Positions 1-9,885 of a DNA stretch of 64,000 bases are shown here, one piece after another (position 1 is the first letter of the stretch; every line of letters starts with the position of its first letter). The position numbers and the translations under genes were made by a program. The stretch is from Enoplolaimus lenunculus (taxonomy: Eukaryota > Nematoda > Enoplea > Enoplida > Thoracostomopsidae), in contig JASANG010001915.1 in the NCBI GenBank assembly GCA_030248215.1, positions 1 to 64,000 of the forward strand, in the 5' to 3' direction. The notes beneath the pieces are model-generated. The model saw only the letters and a list, made by a program, of their open reading frames with translations, was not told the origin of the DNA and made no database searches.

Positions 1-66
1 GGAGTGCATCGCAGCCACTCCTGTATGACGACCTGATTTTTCACTGGTTGGTAGGAAAAATCGCGG

Positions 67-760
67 GCATAGGTTTTGCTGTGGAAAATGGAAAATCCAT
101 AAGCCTGCATATCCTGGTTCGGTGAGAAATAGTGTAAATGTTTGTTTGGAAAACGGGAAAAGTGGAAAATTTAAAAGCTTACAGTATTCCTGGGTTGGTA
201 GCGAAAATTTGAAGCATAGGTTTTGGTTGGAAAACGGGAAAAGTGGAAAATTTAAACGCTTTGATTTTCCTTTCGTTGGTAGGGAAAATCTGTAGTGTAA
301 AAGTTTGTTTGGAAAACGGGAAAAGTGGAAATTTTAAAAGCTTACATTATTCCTGGGTTGGTAGGGAAAATTTGAAACATAGGTTTTGGTTGGAAAACGG
401 GAAAAGTGGAAAATTTGAACGCCTTGATTTTCCCTTGGTTGGTAGGGAAAATCTATAGTGTAAAAGTTTGTTTGGAAAACGGGAAAAGTGGAAATTTTAA
501 AAGCTTACATTATTCCTGGGTTGGTAGGGAAAACTTGAAACATAGGTTTTGTTTGGAAAACGGGAAAAGTGGAAATTTTAAAAGCTTACATTATTCCTGG
601 GTTGGTAGGGAAAATTTGAAGCATAGGTTTTGGTTGGAAAACGGAAAAAGTGGAAAATTTAAACGCCTAGGTTTTCCTTTGGTTGGAAGGGAAAATCTGC
701 AGCATAGGTTTTGTTTGAAAAATGGGAAAAGTAGAACATTCCACTGGAACGATTTAACAA
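67..760 (+). repeat. 81-bp minisatellite array, forward arm
   Basis: About eight units. The landmark GGAAAACGGGAAAAGTGG recurs at 148, 229, 311, 392, 474, 555 and 636, so the period is 81-82 bp. Each unit also has a GGTTGGTAGGGAAAAT box. Because 81 is divisible by 3, long open frames run through the array; they encode the repeat itself and are not genes. Confidence 0.92.
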
Positions 761-1261
761 CACATAGCAGATATTTGTTAAAATTAAGAAGTTAAATATC
801 ATTTCAACGACCTGATTTCACATCACCTGCGGCATCTTCTCCGGTTCCGGCTACTTTTGTTCACTTCCGGCTCCGGATCTGGCATTTTCACCTCCGGTTG
901 CATCCTACAAACTAACAGGCAATATATTTCGACACTGGTCAAAACAGGAAACCGCGGAGCGGAACAGTGCAATGAACAAAATCTACTTTACACAGTTAAA
1001 CCTAAATTAGCAGAGCATTTACCCGAAATAATACATGACTATTAAATATATCAGATTATGATAGTCCCAGCATAAGATTGGTCAAAACAAGATACCATTG
1101 AGTTGCCCAGTATTATCAGAACATAAGTCTGTTAACAAAGTCGACGCTTTGAGTGACGCCTTAAGGTTGTAAAAAAGTTTTAATTTGTTTTAAAGACGTG
1201 GTTGGCTAATGGCCGGAAAGCCGAGGAAACATAAATATATCAAATTTGGTCGTCGCTGACT
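761..1261. other. Centre of foldback element A, no gene
   Basis: Non-repeat spacer between the two inverted arrays. At about 820-905 it has a fragment rich in CTCCGG and TTCCGG steps ending in CGGTTGCATCCT, which looks like one end of the GGTGCAACCGGAA hAT MITE family seen elsewhere in the window. Nothing else is recognisable. Confidence 0.5.
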
Positions 1262-2325
1262 TCCAACCCAGGGTAAATCTAGGCGTTTTAATTTTCCACT
1301 TTTCCCATTTTTCAACCAAAACCTATGCTTCATATTTTCCCTACCAACATAAGGTGAATCTAGGTCTTTAAATTTTCCACTTTTCCCGTTTTCAACCAAA
1401 ACCTATGCTTCAGATTTTCTTTACCAAGCCAGGGTAAGTCTAGGCATTAAAATTTTCAACTTTTCCCGTTTTCCAACCAAAACCTATGCTTCAAATATTC
1501 CCCACCAACCCAGGGTAAATCTAGGCATTGAAATTTTCCACTTTTCCCGTTTTCTAACCAAAACCTATGCTTCAGATTTTCCCTACCAACCTAAGGTAAA
1601 TCTAGGTCTTTAAATTTTCCACTTTTCCCATTTTCCAGCCAAAACCTATGCTTCAGATTTTCCCTACCAAACGAAGGTAAATCTAAGACTTTAAATTTTT
1701 CACTTTTCCCGTTTTCCAACAAAAACCTATGCTTCAGATTTTCCCTACCAACCTAAGGTAAATCTAGGCCTTTAAATTTTCCAATTTTCCCATTTTCCAA
1801 CCAAAACCTATGCTTCATATTTTCCCTACCAACCTAAGGTAAACCTAGGCCTTAAAATTTTCCACTTTTCCCGTTTTCCAACCAAAATCTATACTTCAGA
1901 TTTTTCCTACCAACCTAGGGTAAAATCTAGGCATTTCAATTTTCCACTTTTCCCGTTTTTCAACCAAAACCTATGCCTTACGCTTGAACTTTCCACTTTT
2001 CCCGTTTTCCAACCGAAACCTTTGCTTCAGGTTTTCCCTACCAACCCAGTGAAAAAATCTAGGCATTAGAATTTTCCACTTTTCCCGTTTTCCAATCAAA
2101 ACCTATGCCCTACGCTTGAATTTTCCACTTTTCCACTTTTCCCGCTTTTCAACCAAAACCTTTTCTTCAGATATTTCTTACTAACCAAGAAAATATCTAG
2201 GCATTTCAACTTTCCACTTTTCCCGTTTTCCAACTAAAACCTACGCTTCTGATTTTCCCTATCAACCCAGTGGAAAAATCTAGGCATTAGAATTTTACAC
2301 TTTTCCGTTTTCCAACCAAAACCTA
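1262..2325 (-). repeat. 81-bp minisatellite array, reverse arm
   Basis: About thirteen units of the same repeat as at 67-760 but in the opposite direction (CCACTTTTCCCGTTTTCCAA recurring, with TTTTCCCTACCAACC boxes). Units near 1960-2325 are shorter or rearranged. The array stops abruptly within a unit at about 2325, where the Rep-containing insertion begins. Confidence 0.92.
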
Positions 2326-4638
2326 TATTGACCCCCTTGAAAAAGCGTTATTTGCCCCCCCTGATTTTGAAAAACCTATTTTTGATCTTGCAACGGTAAA
2401 TTTTTCTTACGATTATCAAATTTGAGAAAAATTTGCATATTTGCCAAAGATTGATGTCGCCAAAAATCTGCTGTTGAAACTGGTATATTTTGATGTATTT
2501 CCGAGACACGAAACCGTAGTTTATAAAATTAACTTTATTCTATATGTAGAAATAAATTTGATTATTTTTAATTTGGTGGCGCCATGATATGAGTGAAAAG
2601 TTACACTTCAACTTGATGACAGATTCATGTTTCATAAAATTTTCGTAAATCAGCCGAAAGAAAAATTTGCATAACTTGTTAGTTTTGTGGCGGCACCGGA
2701 CAAATAAAAGTTAAGTTTCTAATAACAAAAACTCAGATTTTGTAAATCTTCTTAAATTATATCAAAGTCTAATTTGCATAGTTTAGGCATTTTTCGGCCG
2801 TCACTGTTAATCTAAATAGATTTGTTTCGATTTCAATAACAATTCGCGTATTGTGCTACCTTCCTAAAGTAGAGTTTTGTTGCATGTTTTTGAAAGTTTT
2901 ATTACAATTATTAAATATTCTCGACAACTGGTTTATTTGGTAATCGAGCGATTGTGAAAGGTAAGCTGATCATGCCAGAATCCTTTAACGCATTTTGCTT
3001 ACTAGGAGAAAGGTATTGCCAGAACAGCTGCTTTGAAAATGGATTGTATTCATGTGCAATCGACGCATTTTTTGATGATTTTTATTTTAGTTTGTTTGAT
3101 TACTTGCAAAAAGAAACTTTTAAAGATTGTAGTGATCTTGGTAAAATTTTGCGGCAGTGTTGCTTAAGACGGAAGCACGGCCTTGCTTTGACTGAGCTAC
3201 GCGATATATTATGGGATGCAATATTAAGCAAATGTCCAAGTTTGTTACCTAAAGGCACGCCAAACGCGGACATCGGAGATTTGTTTATAATTATTGGTTC
3301 AGAATTTGATAAGCGCTTTAGCTTGAATACAAAATTCTTGTGTCAAGGCTGCAATTATGCACAAGATATAGCATTTTGTCCATTGTACATTACCAATGAT
3401 GCAATACAGTTTACGGTACAAAGACGTAGAATTTGTGTGCGGTTTGTTTTATCAGCAGATATATGTGAAGATAGTCTAATATTTATGAACAGTATGCGTG
3501 GATATTCGTCATATCTGCGAAAAACATTGATGGCGTTAATTGCAAAAGTAAACTTATTGGGGCCGCCGGTTTGGTTTCTTAGCTTATCTGCGGCAGATAT
3601 GCACGATTTTTGGCCAGAACTGTACAGTAGTGAAGAGTTTGGTGGTGTAAAAATAGATAAAGCACAATTTTTGAAAAAAATCCTGTTCTAGCTGCAAGAC
3701 TGTTTTGGCGAAGGTGGCGTGGATTCCTCAAATTTATTTTAAAAGGCAACAAAAAGCCACTTGGTAAAATTACTGATTATTTTGCAAGAGTAGAATTCCA
3801 GGGTCGCGGATCGCCCCATATTCATTTGTTCTTATGGGTTAAAAACGTACCAAAAGTCGAAGACGAAAAGACTTTTTGCAGTTGGATTGATCGATACATA
3901 TTTACAACGTTGCCCGATAAATCTAGGGAGCCTGAGTTATACGAAATTGTAACAAAAGTTCAAGTTCATAAGCATACTAAAGCTTGTTATCAAGGTAAAC
4001 GAGTAAAAACCTGTAGATTTGATATGCCAAGAGAATTGTGCACTGATACTCGACTTCGAAACAAACTTGATCCCGGTAATCCCGCCAGAATTGTGATTAC
4101 TAAGAGATTATGTGAAGGGGACAGGTGGCTGAATAACTACTATCCATATATTGCATTATCTTGGAAAGCCAATCATGATATTCAAATTATTAGCAGTCAC
4201 TATGGTTTGATGATATATGTGTGTGCATATCTATGCAACTCAGAACCAAGTGATTTTCAACCAGCAATAAAAGACGCGCTTAGCAGTGAAACCATCGGGG
4301 GACTGTCGATACCCAAAGGCTAGAAGTTGAAACTATATGTTAGGCGCTGAGTTTGCGAAGCGATTAGAGGTGAGATAGAATAGCGAACTAGAAAGGCGAT
4401 CGAGAAACGCAATGTGTTTAAAAACTACGACGGTTTCATTTGATCTTGTTATTGTAGGTATTCTCCACAAATGGGAGTAAGGAGACGGCTGATCCAGCCC
4501 TGTTAATGCGGCTGGTTTGTTTTATTGCATACTGTTGTTGTTAAACATATTTGAAGTAAAAGAAAGAAAGCAATTAGAAATATATTACTTCTATAATTGT
4601 TTTTACCCCGTCTCCATTGCCGCTTTTAGGGGCTGCTT
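2326..4638 (+). mobile_element. Helitron-type insertion with truncated Rep gene
   Basis: This non-repeat block breaks the reverse arm of foldback element A. Arm sequence stops in a unit at about 2325 and resumes with ATTTTCCTACCAAATCAGCGG at about 4640. It carries the Rep N-terminal region (2972-4323). Near its right end is a perfect 6-bp stem CCAGCC...GGCTGG at about 4493-4514, in the position where Helitrons carry a 3' hairpin. Neither a clean 5' TC start nor a CTRR end is certain, so the exact boundaries are inferred from the interrupted arm. The helicase half of a normal Rep/Hel protein is absent, so the copy is not autonomous. Confidence 0.6.
2972..4323 (+). pseudogene. Truncated Helitron replication initiator (Rep, HUH nuclease), one frame change
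   Basis: Rep nicks and joins DNA in rolling-circle transposition. The first frame (ATG at 2972, open from 2954) ends in a segment typical of the Helitron_like_N domain: LLGPPVWFLSLSAADMHDFW followed by WPELYSS-like residues. After a change of frame in a run of seven A at about 3673-3679, the text continues NPVLAARLFWRRWRGFL, then KITDYFARVEFQGRGSPHIH with the two-histidine HUH motif at 3817-3825, then KTCRFDMPRELC and NYYPYIALSWKANHDIQ, all family landmarks. The protein stops at 4323 without the catalytic Tyr region or the SF1B helicase, so it is a broken copy. Upstream of the domain is an unassigned piece with NSCFENGLYSCAIDAFF, a Cys box of the kind seen in thiol proteases; that reading is weak. 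Confidence 0.82.
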
Positions 4639-4639
4639 G

Positions 4640-4790
4640 TTTAATTTTCCTACCAAATCAGCGGAAAATTTAGCCGTCATACAGGAGTGGTTGCGCTGCA
4701 CTCCTGGTTATAAGTTTTCCACCGTGGAAAACTGGAAGCCCCTGTGCTATACATTGGCCGAAACTTTTATACTTTATTAATATCCCGTCA
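4640..4790 (-). repeat. Right terminal inverted block of foldback element A
   Basis: Reverse complement of the left terminus at 1-110 and of the terminal block of element B at 4990-5100. It contains CCGTCATACAGGAGTGG, a short stem, CACTCCTGG and AGCCCCTGTGCT. The outer limit is uncertain because similarity fades beyond the CACAGGGG box. Confidence 0.7.
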
Positions 4791-4945
4791 ACGTTATACT
4801 GTCCACGCCACGGTGAAAAAGTCCACACAGTTGGCTACAAAACAATATTCTTTAAAATATTAGGGCTTAACAGCGAGTATACTAAGATAATGTGTTTTGG
4901 TGGTAGTCCCTTCGGAGGGAGTTGGGACAATGTGTACACTGTTTG
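4791..4945. other. Spacer between foldback elements A and B
   Basis: About 150 bp with no recognisable gene or repeat. It includes a small hairpin GTCCCTTCGGAGGGAG at about 4906. Confidence 0.4.
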
Positions 4946-5239
4946 GACACACTGTCTGACAATAAGTGGTTATTCGGATACAGTGTCTGAGGTCCCTGTT
5001 GAGCACAGGGGCTTCCCGTTTTATAAGGAGGAAAACTTATGCCAGGAGTCCAGCACAGCCACTCCTGTATGACGGCTAGAAACTTCGCTGGTTTGGTAAA
5101 AAATCATAAAGCATAAGTTTGGCTGGGATAACAAAAAGTGGAAAAATCATAAGCCTGGATATTCTCTGGTTCAGTAGGAAATATCTGTAGTGTAAAGATT
5201 GTTTGGAAAATGGGAAAAGTGGAAAATTTAATCGCTTAA

Positions 5240-5518
5240 AGCGGATAGAGTCCCTAAACCCTAATTAGAGTCCATAAATGTCAATAGTCTTTAATTGTAG
5301 TACAATTAGGCCCAAATAATGTTGAGTTCCAAACTTTAAAGCATACTTAAGTTTTAAAAGTACATTCATAATTGCAGTACCGGATATATATCAGTAACGA
5401 ACGGTAGCGGAGTGTGGATTAAAAAATAAATAACAGTCTGTAACCGAATAACAGGGGGTACCCTCTGGAGAGGCCGAATAAATATCAGTCTCCCCTCTTA
5501 TTCGTGTCACAACAGTAG
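5240..5518 (+). mobile_element. Left-truncated copy of the 445-bp TA-flanked MITE
   Basis: Matches 51300-51656: GCGGATAGAGTCCC, TTAGAGTCCATAAATGT, GTACCGGATATATATCAGTA, CTCTGGAGAGGCC and the terminal CTTATTCGTGTCAC. The left part of the element is missing. A second, shorter piece of the same right end lies at 5765-5890. Confidence 0.8.
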
Positions 5519-5764
5519 TAAAAGTTAGAGGGAAGGCGAAGTTCGGAAACCAACAAAAGTTGTATAGTTAAACGTATAGGTTTTCTCAAGGTCTGGTAGG
5601 AAAGGAACAGGATAATTGGTGTGTATTAAAAATTGGGATGTGTGGTTCGGTTCGGAAAACGGGAAAAGTGGAAAATTCAAGCATAGGTATATGATTCCTT
5701 TTGGTTGGTAGAGAAAGTTAGAGGGTAGGCGAGGTTCGGAAATCGGGAAAAGTGGAAAATTTGA

Positions 5765-5890
5765 ACGCAGCGAAGGGCAGCGAAGCGTGGGTTAAAAATA
5801 AATAACAGTGCGTAAGCGAATAACAAGGGGGGTACTCTCTGGAGAGGCCAAATAAATATCAGTCCCCCCTCTTATCGGGTCACTACAGTA
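5765..5890 (+). mobile_element. Right-end fragment of the 445-bp TA-flanked MITE
   Basis: Contains AAATAAATAACAGTGCGTAA, CTCTGGAGAGGCCAAATAAA and the end TATCGGGTCACTACAGTA. It duplicates the tail of the copy at 5240-5518, so element B was hit or rearranged twice. Confidence 0.75.
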
Positions 5891-7199
5891 AATATATCTG
5901 AAGCGTAGGTTTTGTTTGGACAACGGTTAAAGTAGAAAATTTATCCGCCTAAATTTTCCCAGCCAAAATTATGCTTGTGATTGTTTCTTACAAAACCAGC
6001 GGAATTCCTAGCCAGTCGTCATACAGGAGTGGCAGCGCTTCAGATTATATCTGCCAAAAATGAAAATTTAGGCGTTTGAATTTTTTACTTTTTCGTTTTC
6101 CAAATAGATTTTACGCTTCAAATATTCTCTACGAAACCTGAGCATATCTAGGCTTTTGAATTCTGACAATTGGTGCCTCCGTATATGAGAACCGCTTAGT
6201 GCGACGGGTTTGTGGGGGCGGCACCCTTCATCCTGCTCAGTATAACTTCTAATCGCAGGGGTCCCACAATTTGTTATCCCTTCAAATTGCAGGGGGACCA
6301 CAATTTGTCTTAATAAAAGCGAGATTGTGGCTGGGGTAAGATTTTCAATGTGGTGGCAAGGGAGAGGCGGCAGCCACCATCCTGCTTAGTATTCCTTCAA
6401 TTCGCAGGGCCTGAATTCTATACGTTTTAAATTTTGCACTTCTTTCGTTTTTCAAACAAAATTTACTTCGAGTTTCCCTACCTATTAAAAAGAGAAACAA
6501 ATACCTGCATTTATATTAATTTTTAACTTTTCTTGTTTTTCAAATAAAACCTATGCTTCAGATTTTATATTCCAACCCAGGGATAATCTAAGCGTTTAAA
6601 TTTTCTCTTTTCGCGTTTTCCAATCAAAACCTATGCTTCAGATTTTATCCACCATCCCAGGGATAATCGCGGACTCTTAGAAATGCGGACTCTTATTGAT
6701 TGGTACAAAAATGGGGACCTCCCTCTTCTTACACAAACCAACGAAACGATTCCTTCCCTACCTTAACTTTTCCGCTTTTCCCATTTTTTCTAAACTCGCC
6801 TACACGTCCAACTTTTCCTACAAACCCAAGGGAATCGTATACCTACGCTTGAATTTTCCATTTTTCACGTTTTTCAAACCAAACCATTGAAGCCGAATTT
6901 TTCAGTCAGAGCAACCAAACAACTGCTATCCTTCCTGGTTTTCAACCCTCGCCTGAATCTCTAACATTCCCTACCAAACTAGGGAATATTCAGGCGTCTG
7001 AATATTCCACTTTTCCCAGTCGAAACGCTTGTGATTTTTCCTACCAAACCAGCGGAATTCCTAACCGTCATACAGGAGAGGCTGCGCTGCACTCCTGGTC
7101 ATAAGTCTTCCAACTTGAAAAATGGGAGCCCCTGTGCTTTACATTGACTGTGTCTGACAATAAGAGTTCGTTCAAACAGACTGTATAATCGCTAAATGA

Positions 7200-7525
7200 A
7201 TCTGCAACAATTCGTCGCCCGACAGCTTGTTGACCCCGACGAGTAGTCACCCCGACAACTCGTCGACCCCGACAATTCTTCATCACCGACAACTAATCGA
7301 CACCGACAACTTTTCGAATCCGACAACTTTCAGCCCTGACAACTCGTCGACCCAGACAGCTTGTCACTCAGACAACTCATTGGTTCGACGAGGAGGACCT
7401 ACTGCAAGGCAACACGTTGTCAGGGTCGGCGAGTTGTCTGGGAGACAAATTGTCGAGGTCGCCGAGTTTTCAAGACGACAAGTTGTCGGGGTCGACGAGT
7501 TGTCGGGCTCGACCGGGTCACAAAC
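7200..7525. repeat. Inverted array of a short GACAACTCGTCG motif
   Basis: The left arm (about 7206-7375) is a degenerate run of units such as CTCGTCGACCCCGACAA. The right arm (about 7418-7520) has the same unit reversed, as in GTTGTCGGGGTCGACGAG. The arms could fold into a long imperfect hairpin around a loop at 7376-7417. Several overlapping open frames on both strands are by-products of the repeat. It lies just outside the right end of foldback element B. Confidence 0.8.
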
Positions 7526-7715
7526 ACGCCAGATAGGCAATTCGGCCAATCAAATATTGCTCTCGTGTAGTAAAACACAGAGTTATGGTCCCCTCAAAGT
7601 TTGGCACTGTCGAAGCCACTACTCCACGAAGTCATATGAGATATGTCACGTTCGCCGAGACCTTTTCGGTATAAAACATCCTGTTAGCTGAACTATTGCA
7701 CACTACCGGTCCTCC
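7526..7715. other. Intergenic, nothing recognised
   Basis: No gene, terminal repeat or array was seen in this stretch. Confidence 0.4.
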
Positions 7716-8092
7716 AGGGTGCAACCGAAGGTAAAAATACCGGAGCCGGAGGTCAAAAAAACTTGCCGGAGATAGAGGTGAAGCCGGAGGTGAGGCGAAA
7801 TTAGTTTAGTTTAAACGATGTTTTATATAATTTGTTACTCTTAGCAAATATCTGGAATGTGTTGTTAAATCGATTGCTTTTACTCTTATTTTTTACTAAA
7901 TCACGGCGCAATTTTTTCACGAATTATTCCAAAAGTTAATAAAAAACGAAACAAGACGCGCAAATAAATTAAACGTTGTATTAAACTACGCAAAACACAA
8001 CCAAAATTTCCGGAACCTGCGGCAAAAGTTCTGCCGGAGTCGTATTTCGAAGTTTATGTCGGAGCCGGAGGCCGACCTCCGGTTGTACAACT
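7716..8092. mobile_element. hAT-like MITE with CCGGAG iterations
   Basis: Begins CAGGGTGCAACCGAAGG and ends CCTCCGGTTGTACAAC, in inverted relation. Both ends carry repeated GCCGGAG / CCGGAGG steps around an AT-rich centre. The same layout occurs at 34960-35385 and in part at 35560-35700. Assignment to hAT rests on the CAGGGTGCAA end shared with copies that have 8-bp target duplications. Confidence 0.55.
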
Positions 8093-8710
8093 ACTCTAAA
8101 AATCAGTATCAGAGCCAGTAACGAACACAGGTGGATAGGGCAGGTATTTAATCTCGAAATGTTTGAATACAAGAAAAATAGCACAGTTAGCCGAGTTTAC
8201 AATAACCATCGAGATTGTAGATTCAAAAATATTCTCGTTTTGTGCGCAAAATATTTACACATGGTTTAAAACCTGTAGCCAACATAAACACGCTAAGATG
8301 GGCAGGGGCTAAAATAATTCATGAGGGCACGCGAGAATTCTCATGGTTCACATACAGTGCTAACTTTTCAAGGGAGGAGTAGCATTTTCAGTGGAGCAGG
8401 GAGTTGAATCACACCTGACCCTGACCCTTCTCTGGCCAGGACAAGCTATGTCTGACAGGAGAGTGCGCGAGAATAGAGAATAGCTTGTGAGCGGGAAGCC
8501 AACCACAACTATTGTATCTTATCACAAATTTTGGTCTTGATATCTTGGCCTGACCTGGGTGCATCCCCACGAATCCGCCGTTATTGCGAGCAACGAACAC
8601 AGTCTCTGAACGCTACATGGAGTAAGCAAAAACACCGCTATCCAAGTCGAAGCATGCTTTAGCCTTGACAATACTTTAAGTAAACTATATAGCCACACTA
8701 TACAGATACT
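8093..8710. other. Intergenic, nothing recognised
   Basis: No coding exon or repeat family could be assigned. Short open frames on the minus strand overlap each other and have no recognisable content. Confidence 0.4.
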
Positions 8711-8712
8711 CA

Positions 8713-9046
8713 GGCCCCGTAGCCAGCTCACATTGCTAGCGGAGGCTTGAAAATATTCAGGAGGGGTATACAAAGATTTTCAGTGACTTACAAGCGGGCC
8801 CGTACCCAAGGGGGGAAGCAGGGGTGTCAGCCCACGTGGAAAAATGTTGAACCCCCTATAAAATTTTCAACCTTGCCTGTAATTCATTGAAAACCCTTCA
8901 ATGTCCCCCCTGAAAATTTTTAGCCCCTCTTTCAAGGTGTGCTGGCTACGGGCCTGCTACTAGCAGTCGAAATTTTTCTATGGGGCCAAAATTTTTCCAG
9001 AGGGGGCTGAGCCTACTGCACTCCCCGCCCCCGTGGCTACGGGCCC
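8713..9046. mobile_element. GGCCCGTAGCCAGC MITE interrupted by a second, inverted copy
   Basis: The outer element starts GGCCCCGTAGCCAGCTCAC and ends GTGGCTACGGGCCCG. At 8796-8955 a complete copy in the opposite orientation (GGGCCCGTACCCAAGG to GCTGGCTACGGGCCT) is inserted in the middle. The family is about 160-170 bp long, with inverted ends and C/G-homopolymer subterminal tracts. Confidence 0.8.
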
Positions 9047-9260
9047 GTATATAGATGCACACAATACTGAACAAGCAGCTTTTAAGCTTGTAACGCTTTA
9101 GACGATATATACTGGGCGTCGTTTATATTTATTGAATATGCCGTATACAACCAGTTTTATTTTGTTTGTATATTATTATGTTTCCATCAGCCTCTTCGCA
9201 CGGTGTACGTGTGTTGTGTTTGTGTACTACGGTTGTGGTTTTTTTGTTGTCTTATGAGAT

Positions 9261-9475
9261 TACTGGGGCGGAGATTTATGTTACCTATTTTCACAGGCAG
9301 CACCGTAAATTATGGAAAGGTTGATGCGGCTGTAAAATACATCTTTAACCGTATGGAACAGCAAAATATCCGTTACACGGCATCAAAAACGCCATGTGCT
9401 GTTGCTAGTATCGATCACTTTAACGCTGACGTGGCAGTCGCCAAATTCCTGAAAAGGTTCAATAGTTGTGTTTAA
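9261..9475 (+). other. Orphan exon-like open stretch
   Basis: After a good 3' splice site (CCTATTTTCACAG at about 9283-9295) a frame stays open to 9475 with a protein-like composition, including YGKVDAAVKYIFNRMEQQ and AVASIDHFNADVAVAKFL. The only donor-like site is AAAAGGTTCAA at about 9451, which is weak, and no partner exons were found on either side. It may be one exon of an unseen gene, a decayed pseudogene, or chance. No family was recognised. Confidence 0.2.
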
Positions 9476-9719
9476 CATTATTCAGTGGCGCAACCAGGGA
9501 TTTCTTAAGAAAATGAATGGCGACAGCGACGGATCGAGACAATTAATACTGGAGGATATGGGGACGAAAAAATTTACCGGCCAAATTCCATAGTACTAGG
9601 AAAAAAATCGTCGACAGCAAGAAGCCAAACGTTTTTGCATCAAATGCGTTCCAACAAAATGTTATATGGTTGGTTCCTTGAGGAAATGTGCTAAAATCAT
9701 ATCCAGACAGTCCAGGCAG

Positions 9720-9885
9720 CCTGCAGATAGTCTAAGCCCTTAGCCAGCACACTTTGATTTGGGAATGAAAAAATTTTACGAGGGGCGTACAAGGTTTTGT
9801 GTTGATTTGCAAGTAATTTTGACACTTTTCTAGGCGGCATAATTTTTGTAGAAGGCTGACCCGCCTGGCCAGTTCTGCCTGCGGG
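9720..9885. mobile_element. Divergent GGCCCGTAGCCAGC MITE
   Basis: Old copy with CCCTTAGCCAGCACACTTTG at the left, GGGGCGTACAAGGTTTTG inside and GGCTGACCCGCCTGGCC at the right, collinear with the younger copies at 45662 and 47786. Confidence 0.5.

Larger units (their letters stand above)
1..4790. mobile_element. Foldback-like element A (left end cut by window)
   Basis: The sequence at 1-110 and the reverse complement of 4640-4790 match. Both carry a short stem of the AGGAGTG...CACTCCT type next to TGTATGACG, a GGTTTGGTAGG-like stretch, and on the 4640-4790 side an outer AGCACAGGGGCTTCC block. Inside lie arrays of one 81-bp unit, forward at 67-760 and reversed at 1262-2325, around a non-repeat centre. 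Long inverted arms built of subrepeats are the hallmark of foldback elements. A 2.3-kb piece with a Rep gene interrupts the right arm between the array and the terminus. No transposase of its own was recognised. Alternative reading: a Helentron-related element, since those also carry minisatellites and stem-loops near their ends. Confidence 0.6.
4946..7165. mobile_element. Foldback-like element B
   Basis: The left terminus (about 4990-5100) and right terminus (about 7020-7140) are inverted copies of each other and of element A's ends. They share the CACAGGGG box, a stem of the AGGAGT...ACTCCT type, TGTATGACGG and a GCTGGTTTGGTA-like stretch. Inside are forward 81-bp repeat remnants (5180-5260, 5640-5760) and reverse ones (5925-6160, 6410-7045). 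It has been invaded by copies of the TA-flanked 445-bp MITE (5240-5518, 5765-5890). A 13-bp string GTCTGACAATAAG occurs just outside or at both ends (about 4953 and 7151) in direct orientation and could be duplicated target, though this is uncertain. No coding capacity was found. Confidence 0.6.

Noticed and set aside
67-760. CRISPR-like array
   Set aside because: The 81-bp units are repeats throughout with no unique spacers, and the setting is eukaryotic.
243-795. Open frames coding for MENLNALIF-type repeats
   Set aside because: They are translations of the 81-bp minisatellite; the period is a multiple of three, so the frame stays open by chance.
7227-7691. Overlapping open frames on both strands at 7.2-7.7 kb
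   Set aside because: They come from the short inverted GACAACTCGTCG array, which gives Asp/Ser/Thr- or Arg/Gly-rich nonsense in every frame.
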